Shown in pieces: positions 54,805-62,051 of a stretch of DNA of 64,000 nucleotides. The position numbers and the translations under genes were made by a program. Within the stretch, counting starts at the first letter, position 1; each line of letters starts with the position of its first letter. Source of the DNA: Pollutibacter soli (GTDB lineage Bacteria; Bacteroidota; Bacteroidia; Chitinophagales; Chitinophagaceae); NCBI GenBank assembly GCA_029269725.1, contig JARJHS010000001.1, positions 1 through 64,000 of the forward strand, given 5' to 3'. Below the pieces are notes generated by a model. The model ran no database searches. It saw only the letters and a program-made list of their open reading frames with translations, and was not told the origin of the DNA.

Positions 54805-54873
54805 GGACGAGGCAGGAGTTTGGAGGCGGGAGAGAACAGCCAACGTTGAACGTTCAACGCAAAACGGAAAACG
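54804..54873 (+). repeat. Ten in-phase degenerate heptads after sdhA
   Basis: Units GGGACGA, GGCAGGA, GTTTGGA, GGCGGGA, GAGAACA, GCCAACG, TTGAACG, TTCAACG, CAAAACG and GAAAACG run without a phase break from the sdhA stop (54804) to five bases before ATG 54878. The last words (ACG-ending) match the GTTNNAC family when shifted. Confidence 0.85.
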
Positions 54874-54877
54874 CACT

Positions 54878-55318
54878 ATGGAAACGTTTCAGATCATACA
54901 AATCACATTCTGGGCGGTAACAGCCCTGGGAGTTTGGCTGACCTGGCAAACGTTCAACGCTAACCGAAAAATCAGGCGTGCAGAGTGGCTGAAGAGTTTG
55001 TACGAAAAGTTCTATGAAAATGATCAGTACAAATCCGTGAGGCGATGGATTGATTTTGATACGCTTTCCAGCGAATTGAAGCATGATGGCAGTCACGAAA
55101 AAGAAGAGAAGCTGAGTGATTTTCTGAATTTCTTTGAGTTCATCGCTACGCTGGAAAAAATGAAGCAGCTGAGTGTAATGGAGATACAGGATTTATTTTC
55201 CTATTATCTCACCAGGATCAGGAGTTCGGAAGTGTGTATGAACTACCTGCAGGTGTACGAATTCAGGAACCTGGAAAAACTCTTGTATAAGTCGTTCAAC
55301 AGTGTCAAAAAAAGCTAA
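54878..55318 (+). CDS. Membrane-anchored hypothetical protein between sdhA and sdhB
   Basis: The product has 146 residues. One N-terminal span (IIQITFWAVTALGVWLTWQT) is followed by a basic and then helical cytoplasmic domain (EWLKSLYEKFYENDQYKSVR, LSDFLNFFEFIATLEKMKQL). This is like the DUF4760-type single-span proteins. Its early codons include another copy of the AACGTTCAACGC word (coding TFNA), so the leader repeat runs into the gene. It overlaps the next gene by 17 bp. Function unknown. Confidence 0.75.
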   Translation: METFQIIQITFWAVTALGVWLTWQTFNANRKIRRAEWLKSLYEKFYENDQYKSVRRWIDFDTLSSELKHDGSHEKEEKLSDFLNFFEFIATLEKMKQLSVMEIQDLFSYYLTRIRSSEVCMNYLQVYEFRNLEKLLYKSFNSVKKS

Positions 55319-55802
55319 TCCATACTATCTTTTCGTATATGGAACCCTTCGACAGGGAGTATCAGTTCCTTTTAAAAAGAAGATTGAAGAAGAGATGGAG
55401 TTTGTGGGGAAGTCGCAGATCACGGGAAAGTTATATGATATAGGGGACTACCCGGGAGCAGTAAAAGAAAAAGAGAAACAGAAAACGGAAACAGATGGTA
55501 GAGACAACACACGCGTTGTCCTGGGAAAACAGAAAACAGAAACAGGTAGGAGCGTGATTAAGGGCGAAGTGATTAAAATCAATAACCCTAGAAAAGTGAT
55601 GGCGTTGCTGGACGAGTATGAGGGTTACAATCCAAAGAAGGCAAAAACATCAGAATATTTAAGAGAGAAAGAGCAGGTGAAGCTGGAAGATGGGAAAGAA
55701 GTGGAAGCCTGGGTGTACTGGTACAATTTACCGGTGGAGGGCAAACGAAGAATCCGGCACCGCGATTATCTCGATTATCTAAAAAAGAAAAAACCGGCAT
55801 AA
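55302..55802 (+). CDS. Gamma-glutamylcyclotransferase/AIG2-like protein with in-frame insert
   Basis: The product has 166 residues. The AIG2/GGCT fold is clear: YYLFVYGTLRQGV, KLYDIGDYPGAV, then GEVIKINNPRKVMALLDEYEG with the catalytic-type Glu, and VEAWVYWY. The family normally passes from the YPGAV strand to the GEV strand with few residues. Here about 28 residues (KEKQKTETDGRDNTRVVLGK and a second KQKTETG) are inserted, from a palindrome flanked by 19-bp near-repeats. The insert is in frame and the rest is intact, so the protein may still fold. Confidence 0.82.
   Translation: MSKKANPYYLFVYGTLRQGVSVPFKKKIEEEMEFVGKSQITGKLYDIGDYPGAVKEKEKQKTETDGRDNTRVVLGKQKTETGRSVIKGEVIKINNPRKVMALLDEYEGYNPKKAKTSEYLREKEQVKLEDGKEVEAWVYWYNLPVEGKRRIRHRDYLDYLKKKKPA
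55476..55545 (+). repeat. Palindromic repeat element inside the AIG2-like gene
   Basis: AAACAGAAAACGGAAACAG (55476-55494) recurs at 55527-55545 with one mismatch, 51 bp (17 codons) apart. Between them GACAACAC (55503-55510) pairs with GCGTTGTC (55513-55520), 7 of 8 positions. The GAGACAA word also occurs in the 42-bp intergenic palindrome at 28605-28646. Confidence 0.75.
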
Positions 55803-55808
55803 GCGAAT

Positions 55809-56570
55809 ATGGAGCATTATCACATGAACCTCACACTCAAAGTGTGGCGCCAGAAAAACAGTCAGACCCCAGGGAATTTCGAGACCTACAACGTCAACGA
55901 TGTTTCTTCAGAGATGTCTTTTCTTGAAATGTTTGACGTGCTCAATGAACGACTCATTTCAGAAGGAAAAGAACCGGTGACTTTTGATCATGATTGCCGC
56001 GAAGGCATTTGCGGTGCATGTTCAATGGTTATCGATGGTCGCGCACATGGTCCATGGGGTGGTACTACCACCTGCCAGCTGCATATGCGTGCGTTCAAGA
56101 ATGGTGACACAATTGTTGTGGAGCCGTTCCGTGCAAATGCTTTTCCGGTGATCAAGGATCTCATGGTGGATAGATCTGCCTTTGACAGGATCATCCAGGC
56201 TGGTGGGTTTATTTCCGTGAATACAGGTAATGCTGTAGACGGTAATGCCATTCCGATTGACAAAGATGATGCAGACAAAGCATTCGCTGCTGCGGCCTGT
56301 ATCGGTTGCGGTGCATGCGTTGCGGCTTGTAAAAATTCTTCCGCCATGTTGTTTGTATCTGCAAAGGTTTCCCACCTCGCGCTTTTGCCACAGGGAAAAC
56401 CGGAAGAGAAACAACGCGCGCTTCAGATGATAACGCAGATGGACAAAGAAGGTTTCGGCGGATGTACAAATACTTATGCATGTGAAGCTGAATGCCCGAA
56501 AGAAATTTCAGTGATGAATATCGCGCGTTTGAACAGGCAGTTTTTGAAAGCAAGTATCGAAGAAGAATAG
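55809..56570 (+). CDS. sdhB: Succinate dehydrogenase iron-sulfur subunit
   Basis: The product has 253 residues. The [2Fe-2S] ligands are in [14 protein letters not shown] with the last Cys in TTTCQLH; the two further clusters use [15 protein letters not shown] and the Cys of [16 protein letters not shown]. It links the flavin of SdhA to the b haems of SdhC. The ATG at 55824 (MNLTLKVW) is an alternative start. Only 6 bp separate it from the AIG2-like gene, so all five genes are probably one transcript. Confidence 0.93.
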   Translation: MEHYHMNLTLKVWRQKNSQTPGNFETYNVNDVSSEMSFLEMFDVLNERLISEGKEPVTFDHDCREGICGACSMVIDGRAHGPWGGTTTCQLHMRAFKNGDTIVVEPFRANAFPVIKDLMVDRSAFDRIIQAGGFISVNTGNAVDGNAIPIDKDDADKAFAAAACIGCGACVAACKNSSAMLFVSAKVSHLALLPQGKPEEKQRALQMITQMDKEGFGGCTNTYACEAECPKEISVMNIARLNRQFLKASIEEE

Positions 56571-56712
56571 GTTCATGGCCTTGAATGTTTGAAACATTGC
56601 TTTTTCAATAAGCTCGCGTATTTTCTTCGGATGTCAATCTCAACAGATTTGTTGTACCCGATGAAGGGGGATTTATTTTATCTGCAATTTGCGGAAGAAA
56701 AATCGGTTGAAC

Positions 56713-56901
56713 ATGCCAGGTCCAAAACCAATTGGCATAGAGCTTAAATTTGGCCTGATCATCGGGCTGATAGTAGTTTCAACTGCTGTTATCGGCATTT
56801 TTGCAAAATGGGCTGAATTTTATACATTGTTTGCTCCTGATGGTGTATTGCTCAACTGGGGTTTTGTTTTCTTCATCTTAAAAAAGACCGCGACAATTTA
56901 A
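56713..56901 (+). CDS. N-terminal membrane part of a split GGDEF protein
   Basis: From ATG 56713 the frame encodes 62 residues: two membrane spans (IELKFGLIIGLIVVSTAVIG and FAPDGVLLNWGFVFFI) and then LKK before a premature stop. Codons TTA AAA AAG form A AAA AAG, the dnaX-type -1 slippery heptamer. Slipping back one base gives LKKDRDNLRDALKISENE, which joins the GGDEF frame exactly. It is either a frameshifted gene, an error in a 6-A run, or a programmed frameshift. Confidence 0.6.
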   Translation: MPGPKPIGIELKFGLIIGLIVVSTAVIGIFAKWAEFYTLFAPDGVLLNWGFVFFILKKTATI

Positions 56902-56942
56902 GAGACGCGTTAAAGATTTCTGAAAATGAGCGCCTCACCAAT

Positions 56943-57578
56943 GTGATCACCGGTATTCCCAATAGCCGGAGCCTGGAAAAAGATATCAATGATTTTTTCT
57001 CAGCCAACAGGTCCGCAAAAAAAATGCAGTTCATCTTTATTGATCTGAAGGATTTCAGAAAAGTGAATAGCAGATTTGGATTTAATAAAACAAATGATTT
57101 ACTGCGTGCGATTGCACAAACCATTTATAAGCGAATGCGGAGAAATGAGGATATGTATAAATATTCCATCGGTGATAAAATTCAATCTGAGAATTTTTAT
57201 CGTGTCTATCCAGGTGGAGATGAGTTTGTGTTTATTATTGAAGGTGACCAGGCTGATGCTCTTGGTTTTACAAACAGACTGGTATATCAGTTCCAGGAAC
57301 TTTCAAAGAAGACTGTTCAGATTTTAGGAGAACACGTGTATCTTTCTTTTCATTGTGCAGTGGTTGAACTTGATCCGCGCGATTCTTTTACTGATATTTT
57401 CCGTAAAGCAGAAGACTGCTATCGTATTGCCAAAGAGGGAGGCGAAGCATTTACTATTTGTTGGCATCCCAATACTATCGAGTTTCTATTGTCAAAAGAT
57501 CCAAAGAAAAAAGCTGAATACGATAGAACGAGAAGCATTTTTGAAGTAATGACAATAATTGATAAAGACTACGGATAG
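56943..57578 (+). CDS. GGDEF diguanylate cyclase domain (C-terminal part of split gene)
   Basis: The open frame runs back without a stop from GTG 56943 to the slip site near 56880. The domain shows NERLTNVITGIPNSRSLEKD, FIFIDLKDFRKVNSRFGFNK and the intact active-site YPGGDEFVFI. It would make cyclic di-GMP at the inner membrane when joined to the two-span segment before it. No I-site RxxD is obvious just upstream of GGDEF. A GTG start is possible for a soluble form, but the upstream codons are clearly protein-like. Confidence 0.75.
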   Translation: MITGIPNSRSLEKDINDFFSANRSAKKMQFIFIDLKDFRKVNSRFGFNKTNDLLRAIAQTIYKRMRRNEDMYKYSIGDKIQSENFYRVYPGGDEFVFIIEGDQADALGFTNRLVYQFQELSKKTVQILGEHVYLSFHCAVVELDPRDSFTDIFRKAEDCYRIAKEGGEAFTICWHPNTIEFLLSKDPKKKAEYDRTRSIFEVMTIIDKDYG

Positions 57579-57626
57579 CTTTTGCTCTTAAAATTCACTT
57601 TCGGGAAGTTTTCCAAAATAAATCGC

Positions 57627-57662
57627 CCAGGTATCCGATACTTGCAAGTATCGGATACCTGG
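57627..57662. repeat. 36-bp perfect palindrome (REP-like)
   Basis: Two 18-base arms, CCAGGTATCCGATACTTG and its exact reverse complement, meet without a spacer, 48 bp after the GGDEF stop codon. It can form a cruciform or strong RNA hairpin. The remaining gap to 58040 is AT-rich and has no gene. Confidence 0.95.
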
Positions 57663-58040
57663 TGAAATTTTTTGTAATTGCAAAGTTCGCCATTTCAAGC
57701 GCTGCACGATTAGTATTTTTCACGGAATTGAAGAGAATTTTCTTTTTTAATTTGTTGCATTAAATGATGATTGCGTTCATTTTTATCATTCGTTAAACAA
57801 ATGGCAATTAGACCATTCTAATTTCTCTCCTCCGATTTTCGTTTTACATTCGTTGAACATGCATTCATCTTCACCCATATACTTCATTTCTTTATATGCA
57901 AACTTTCGTTGTGCAACGGGTGCTGTATTTCAGTTTTATCCCACACTGAAAGCCTTCGATGCTTAAACCCGGGATTGATTTTGTTTAGTCACCCGGGTGG
58001 TATCCACTAACATTTATTCAGTAGTATTAAATCAAATGAC

Positions 58041-59372
58041 ATGTTCCGAAATCTTAAACAGATTTCGCCGGGCGCTGCTATTATTTTAATGCTTGTGTTA
58101 ATCAATGCAATCATCCTGAAATATAGCTTGACCGGCGAATTCAATATATACTGGCTTCTTTTCATCACAGTACCCTTACTGATCGCAGCGATTATGCTGA
58201 TGAAATATGAACTGTTTTTTACACCGCAAATCAGCACGACATCAATCGATAAAAATGCGGGATCTGTTTTGGTTTATCGTTCAGATGCCGAGAAGCAGAA
58301 CGATGCTTTTGATCTATATGGACACCGTGGTTGGTCCGGCGATCAATGGCAGTCTTATCCAATACGGTCACAGCGTTTTACAGGAGACGATTTACGCGTG
58401 ACTGTCGGGAATGATCAATGTCAGCAGCCCTATTCTGCAAGTATTCTCAATATAGGCGCCAAACATCGCGGGATTTACAGTGAGGCGATTTTCGAGGCCC
58501 TGAACATGGGTGCCCGTGAAGGCAATTTTGCTCAGCATACGGGTGACTTCCGTATCGAATCCCGGCATTTGAAAGGAGGAGATTTGATTTGGCAGGTAAG
58601 CGCAGATAATGCTGAATGCTGTGATGAAAATGACCATTTCGATTTCAGGAAATTCAGAGCAATTGCAGGAAAACCCGAAGTGAAAATGATTGAATTGAAG
58701 TTGTCGGCTTGTAAAAACAGTGAAGGCTCTGCATTCAGAACTGCAGAAGGAGCTTTATTATTCCTGCAATCGATACGTGAGGGTTCTTCAGGTAAGCCTG
58801 TCGGAATCCGAACAAGCGTAGAATGTAAAAAGGATTTTTTTGAAATATGTTATTCCATACACAGGACGGGAATAGTGCCGGATTTTATTACGATTGAAGG
58901 TGGATATGACTTCAGACAAACACCGATTAAATTTTTAAAACATCATTCGATGCCCTTATACGAAGCAATCGCTTTTGTATCAAAAACCATTGAGCATTAT
59001 CGCTTAAAGCACCGGATAAGAATTTTTGTTGACGGGGAATTTAGAAATGGATTCGAAGTAATTAAAGTATTGTCCCTGGGAGCGGATGCATGTTACGGTT
59101 CAGGTACGATGATGCTGGCGGCAGATGATATCCAGATGTTGCGGTATCATTTACCTGTCATTGCCGATTCAAAATCCTGTGTTGCAAATTTCCACGGTGA
59201 AGTCATCAAGGAAACAAAAAGTCTCATGGACGCATTTGGATTCGAAAAGCTTGATGAGATTTCTGTGTCCGCTTTTCTTGGAAAACTAAACCAACCGCGT
59301 GCATTTAGTTCAAAACTGGTAAATGTTACAGGTCAAACCAAAAACAGATTTTATAACCTCGAAATAAATTAA
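58041..59372 (+). CDS. Divergent FMN-binding glutamate-synthase-like membrane protein
   Basis: The product has 443 residues with two N-terminal spans (PGAAIILMLVLINAIILKYS, IYWLLFITVPLLIAAIMLM). The rest follows the glutamate synthase FMN barrel: NIGAKHRGIYSEAIFEALNM, GAREGNFAQHTGDFRIE, GGDLIWQ, VKMIELKLS, PDFITIEGG and RIFVDGEFRNGFEVIKVLSL with GADACYGSGTMMLA. The usual DGGEGGTGAAP loop is changed to EGGYDFRQTP, and the Cys triplet that binds the Fe-S cluster in canonical proteins is missing. FMN binding may persist but normal electron transfer to glutamate looks lost. Confidence 0.72.
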   Translation: MFRNLKQISPGAAIILMLVLINAIILKYSLTGEFNIYWLLFITVPLLIAAIMLMKYELFFTPQISTTSIDKNAGSVLVYRSDAEKQNDAFDLYGHRGWSGDQWQSYPIRSQRFTGDDLRVTVGNDQCQQPYSASILNIGAKHRGIYSEAIFEALNMGAREGNFAQHTGDFRIESRHLKGGDLIWQVSADNAECCDENDHFDFRKFRAIAGKPEVKMIELKLSACKNSEGSAFRTAEGALLFLQSIREGSSGKPVGIRTSVECKKDFFEICYSIHRTGIVPDFITIEGGYDFRQTPIKFLKHHSMPLYEAIAFVSKTIEHYRLKHRIRIFVDGEFRNGFEVIKVLSLGADACYGSGTMMLAADDIQMLRYHLPVIADSKSCVANFHGEVIKETKSLMDAFGFEKLDEISVSAFLGKLNQPRAFSSKLVNVTGQTKNRFYNLEIN

Positions 59373-59377
59373 CGATT

Positions 59378-59776
59378 ATGGATACAGTAAAAACTAAACT
59401 TCTTTTAAAGAGGTTCGACTATGAATTGCTGATGAAGTACATATATGAAAGACTCACACCGTTTTCTGATGATTATCGCAATGCAACTCAACTCTATGAG
59501 GAATTGATGGAAGCCGAAATTGCTGAAGAAGATGATGCAATCCACAATGATGTGGTGCAACTCAATTCCAACGTAACAGTTGAAGATCAGAAGTCAGGAA
59601 AACAGATGAAATTCAAAATCGTTCTGCCATCGCAGGCGAATGTGGGGCAGGGACGGTTATCGATATTTTCTCCCTTGGGAATAGCGCTTATGGGGTACCG
59701 GAAGGGGCAGCTGGTGACCTGGAAAATGCCTTCGGGTGCCAGGGAGTTTTTCATCCGCGATGCATTTCCAGGATGA
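59378..59776 (+). CDS. GreA/Rnk-like C-terminal domain protein
   Basis: The product has 132 residues. The N-terminal 50 residues are helical and acidic (YLTPFSDDYRNATQLYEEL-like). The C-terminal half has VQLNSNVTVEDQKSGKQMKF and RLSIFSPLGIALMGYRKGQL, the GreA/GreB C-terminal fold as found in Rnk. Such proteins bind RNA polymerase or regulate nucleotide metabolism. It follows the GltS-like gene by 5 bp and is probably in the same transcript. A perfect terminator follows. Confidence 0.85.
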   Translation: MDTVKTKLLLKRFDYELLMKYIYERLTPFSDDYRNATQLYEELMEAEIAEEDDAIHNDVVQLNSNVTVEDQKSGKQMKFKIVLPSQANVGQGRLSIFSPLGIALMGYRKGQLVTWKMPSGAREFFIRDAFPG

Positions 59777-59805
59777 TTGTTTTGTTTTGCTTTTTGATGT
59801 TTGCG

Positions 59806-59832
59806 GCAGCATCCTTCGGGATGCTGCTTTTT
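59806..59832 (+). terminator. Intrinsic terminator with TTCG loop
   Basis: GCAGCATCC (59806-59814) pairs perfectly with GGATGCTGC (59819-59827) around a TTCG tetraloop, followed by five T. Confidence 0.9.
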
Positions 59833-59927
59833 CATTGAACAAAACCCTTTAAATGCCAGGGAATGTTGAGCTGTTTCTGCATTCTTCTGGTTTTCAGCCT
59901 GCCTGCCCTGCCTTCCGGACAGGCAGG

Positions 59928-59976
59928 TTTTCAGTTTTCAATTTCGTTTTACCTGTTTCTGTTTTCTCTTTCTGCT
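59928..59976 (+). repeat. Seven in-phase degenerate heptads
   Basis: Units TTTTCAG, TTTTCAA, TTTCGTT, TTACCTG, TTTCTGT, TTTCTCT and TTCTGCT end at the stop of the minus-strand methyltransferase gene. On the other strand these are ACTGAAA-type words like those at 38534-38596. Confidence 0.65.
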
Positions 59977-59978
59977 TA

Positions 59979-60713
59979 TCAAAAAGTCTTGTGCCAGTCC
60001 CATCTTCGTTCGTCTTCACCAACTTTTTCCAAAGCAACACAGTTGGAGTTGATACCGAGTTTATAATCATCTAAGATGACTTCAGGACTAATATACTTTT
60101 GTGATTTCGGGAGGTGGCGTAAAAAGGATACGGCTTTTCTTACTCCTGTGATTTTTTTGTTTTCAGGGTATACACCATACAATTGATAATGCGGAAACTG
60201 TACAAGATATCTAAACAGCTTTCTTATACCAGGAAACATCAGGTCGTCGAAAACGATGACACCACCTGGCTCTAACATCTTATCCAGGTAGAAAAAATCA
60301 ACCATTAACCAATCAAACAGCTTCGTGGAGTCGACATATGCGAAATCAAATTTTCTTCCCTGTTTTAACAGTTCCGGCAGAATGATGTAACAATACTCTT
60401 CATAGAATTCGATTGCATCAGAAAGGCCTGCCATGGACAATAATTCAAGGCCATTCCCGTGCCAGCCGGTATTTTCGAATCGGTCAATAACCACATGCCT
60501 ATGACCGTTTTTTGCAACTTCCTCTGTTATTGCCAAAGTGGAAATCCCAAATGCAAAACCTATTTCAATAGTTTTTGACGCTTTCTTATCCCGGATAATC
60601 TGCTGTAAAAATTTGCATTGATCCCTGTTCGTTTCAGAGTGAACTTTTACCAGTTCTCCTTTGCTGTTGGTAAATGATCTTGCCTTAAAAACTTCATCCA
60701 GTAATTGGCTCAT
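59979..60713 (-). CDS. Class I SAM-dependent O-methyltransferase
   Basis: The product has 244 residues. The SAM site is KTIEIGFAFGISTLAITEEV, with a motif II-like DFAYVDSTKLFDWLMVDFFY and VIVFDDLMFPGIRKLFRYLV, as in the Methyltransf_24/caffeoyl-type group. A metal-binding Asp-Asp pair in FDDLM fits cation-dependent O-methyltransferases. The substrate is unknown. The 467 bp upstream (60714-61180) hold no gene. Confidence 0.85.
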   Translation of the reverse strand: MSQLLDEVFKARSFTNSKGELVKVHSETNRDQCKFLQQIIRDKKASKTIEIGFAFGISTLAITEEVAKNGHRHVVIDRFENTGWHGNGLELLSMAGLSDAIEFYEEYCYIILPELLKQGRKFDFAYVDSTKLFDWLMVDFFYLDKMLEPGGVIVFDDLMFPGIRKLFRYLVQFPHYQLYGVYPENKKITGVRKAVSFLRHLPKSQKYISPEVILDDYKLGINSNCVALEKVGEDERRWDWHKTF

Positions 60714-61180
60714 AATTGGTGTTATTTAAAAATCAGCAAACGTTTAGGTATTGCCGAATCAATGGGGTTAGTTTTCTTTTTTAATAAATGATACGAAACC
60801 TTACGATTAATAAAGTTTTCTTTCTTCAAGCAAGAGACGTTGGTTGAAAAGCGAACAGCATTACAGGTGATAGTTGCCTATTACCTGTCGCGCCGATTAT
60901 TTGTAGGAATAAGTTTGACCGAAAAGTATAAAATTATAAACAATATGAATTCAGATGCTTTTTTTTTAAATCTTTTTCCATTAATAAAATTTAAAGTTTG
61001 TGTCGGATAAAAAGTTCCCATTCTTGATCGCAGCTGCTACGAATGGATTCCCTGCTCTGGTTTTTTCATCATTGATTCCTTAAAAATTCCAGTGTTTAAA
61101 CGGTTATTTCTTCCGACCTAAACAGATAATATTTGTATCTGTGATGCTGATATTCGGAAACACAGACTTCAAAATGAAAG

Positions 61181-61993
61181 ATGAAAATGGGTACGATTAC
61201 AAAAGGAGATTTAGAATTAAAACGATTTGAATTGGAGCAGCAAATACGAATGGAGGAGTTGGAAATCCGAAAAAAGGAACTGGATCTGAAAATCCAGGAA
61301 CAGAAAAGCAAAACGATTTTCACTCCTCTGGTCATTTCTATCGCTGGCGGTCTAATCACACTCATAACAGGAATTGTTTTGAAATATTATGACAGCAAAT
61401 CTATAACTGCTCTGGAGGATAAAAAGTTTCAGTCAACGCTACTTCTTAAAGCAACGGAAGCAAAAAACTATGATGAATTCTCGGACATGCTTTTGGTATT
61501 TCAGGATAACGGAATGCTCTCACTGGATTCGTCAAAAATCAGAAAATTCAGAAAAAAGAAATTCATTTCGGAAAACCTGCTTCCAAAATTAATGGATGAA
61601 AATCTGTCGCCCGGCCTGCAAAAGCAGCAACTGCAAAATATCGATTTTGCTGGCGCAAACTTGATTCAGAAAAACGCGAAAACAGATAGTACTGCGGTGT
61701 CATTGCAGGGTGATTTTTCCTGGACGATTGTAGCTGGCGGTGATTCAAATCTTGAAAGGGCCAAATTTAAGCAGGCAAAATTTACGAAGGCAGGGTTTAG
61801 TAATGTTGATGTTATATTCCGAAACAGGTCATTTAGAACCTGTATTGGAAAATACACGTCATATCAGGATGCTTTGAATGATTTGTTTGAGGTTAAGGAG
61901 AAAATCAAGAATGACGCCTACATAGTCAGATTTGATAACTGGTGTAAATATTTGAATTTTGATAAAACCCTTGGTTATTACATCTGCAAGTAA
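61181..61993 (+). CDS. Coiled-coil membrane protein with SPOR-like C-terminal domain
   Basis: The product has 270 residues. An N-terminal coiled coil (about 10-45, FELEQQIRMEELEIRKKELD) leads to one membrane span (LVISIAGGLITLITGIVLKY, about 50-70). A helical region follows (about 80-150). The last 90 residues read GGDSNLERAKFKQAKFTKAG, then FRTCIGKYTSYQDALNDLFE and AYIVRFDNWCK, which looks like an unusual SPOR-type or similar small beta-alpha domain. Such C-terminal modules occur in sensory and defence proteins of bacteria; no effector domain is present here. Function is open. Confidence 0.6.
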   Translation: MKMGTITKGDLELKRFELEQQIRMEELEIRKKELDLKIQEQKSKTIFTPLVISIAGGLITLITGIVLKYYDSKSITALEDKKFQSTLLLKATEAKNYDEFSDMLLVFQDNGMLSLDSSKIRKFRKKKFISENLLPKLMDENLSPGLQKQQLQNIDFAGANLIQKNAKTDSTAVSLQGDFSWTIVAGGDSNLERAKFKQAKFTKAGFSNVDVIFRNRSFRTCIGKYTSYQDALNDLFEVKEKIKNDAYIVRFDNWCKYLNFDKTLGYYICK

Positions 61994-62051
61994 TTCGTGG
62001 ATAATCTTGAAGATTTAATTTTATACTGTCAAGTTGATTTGGTGTTCAATA

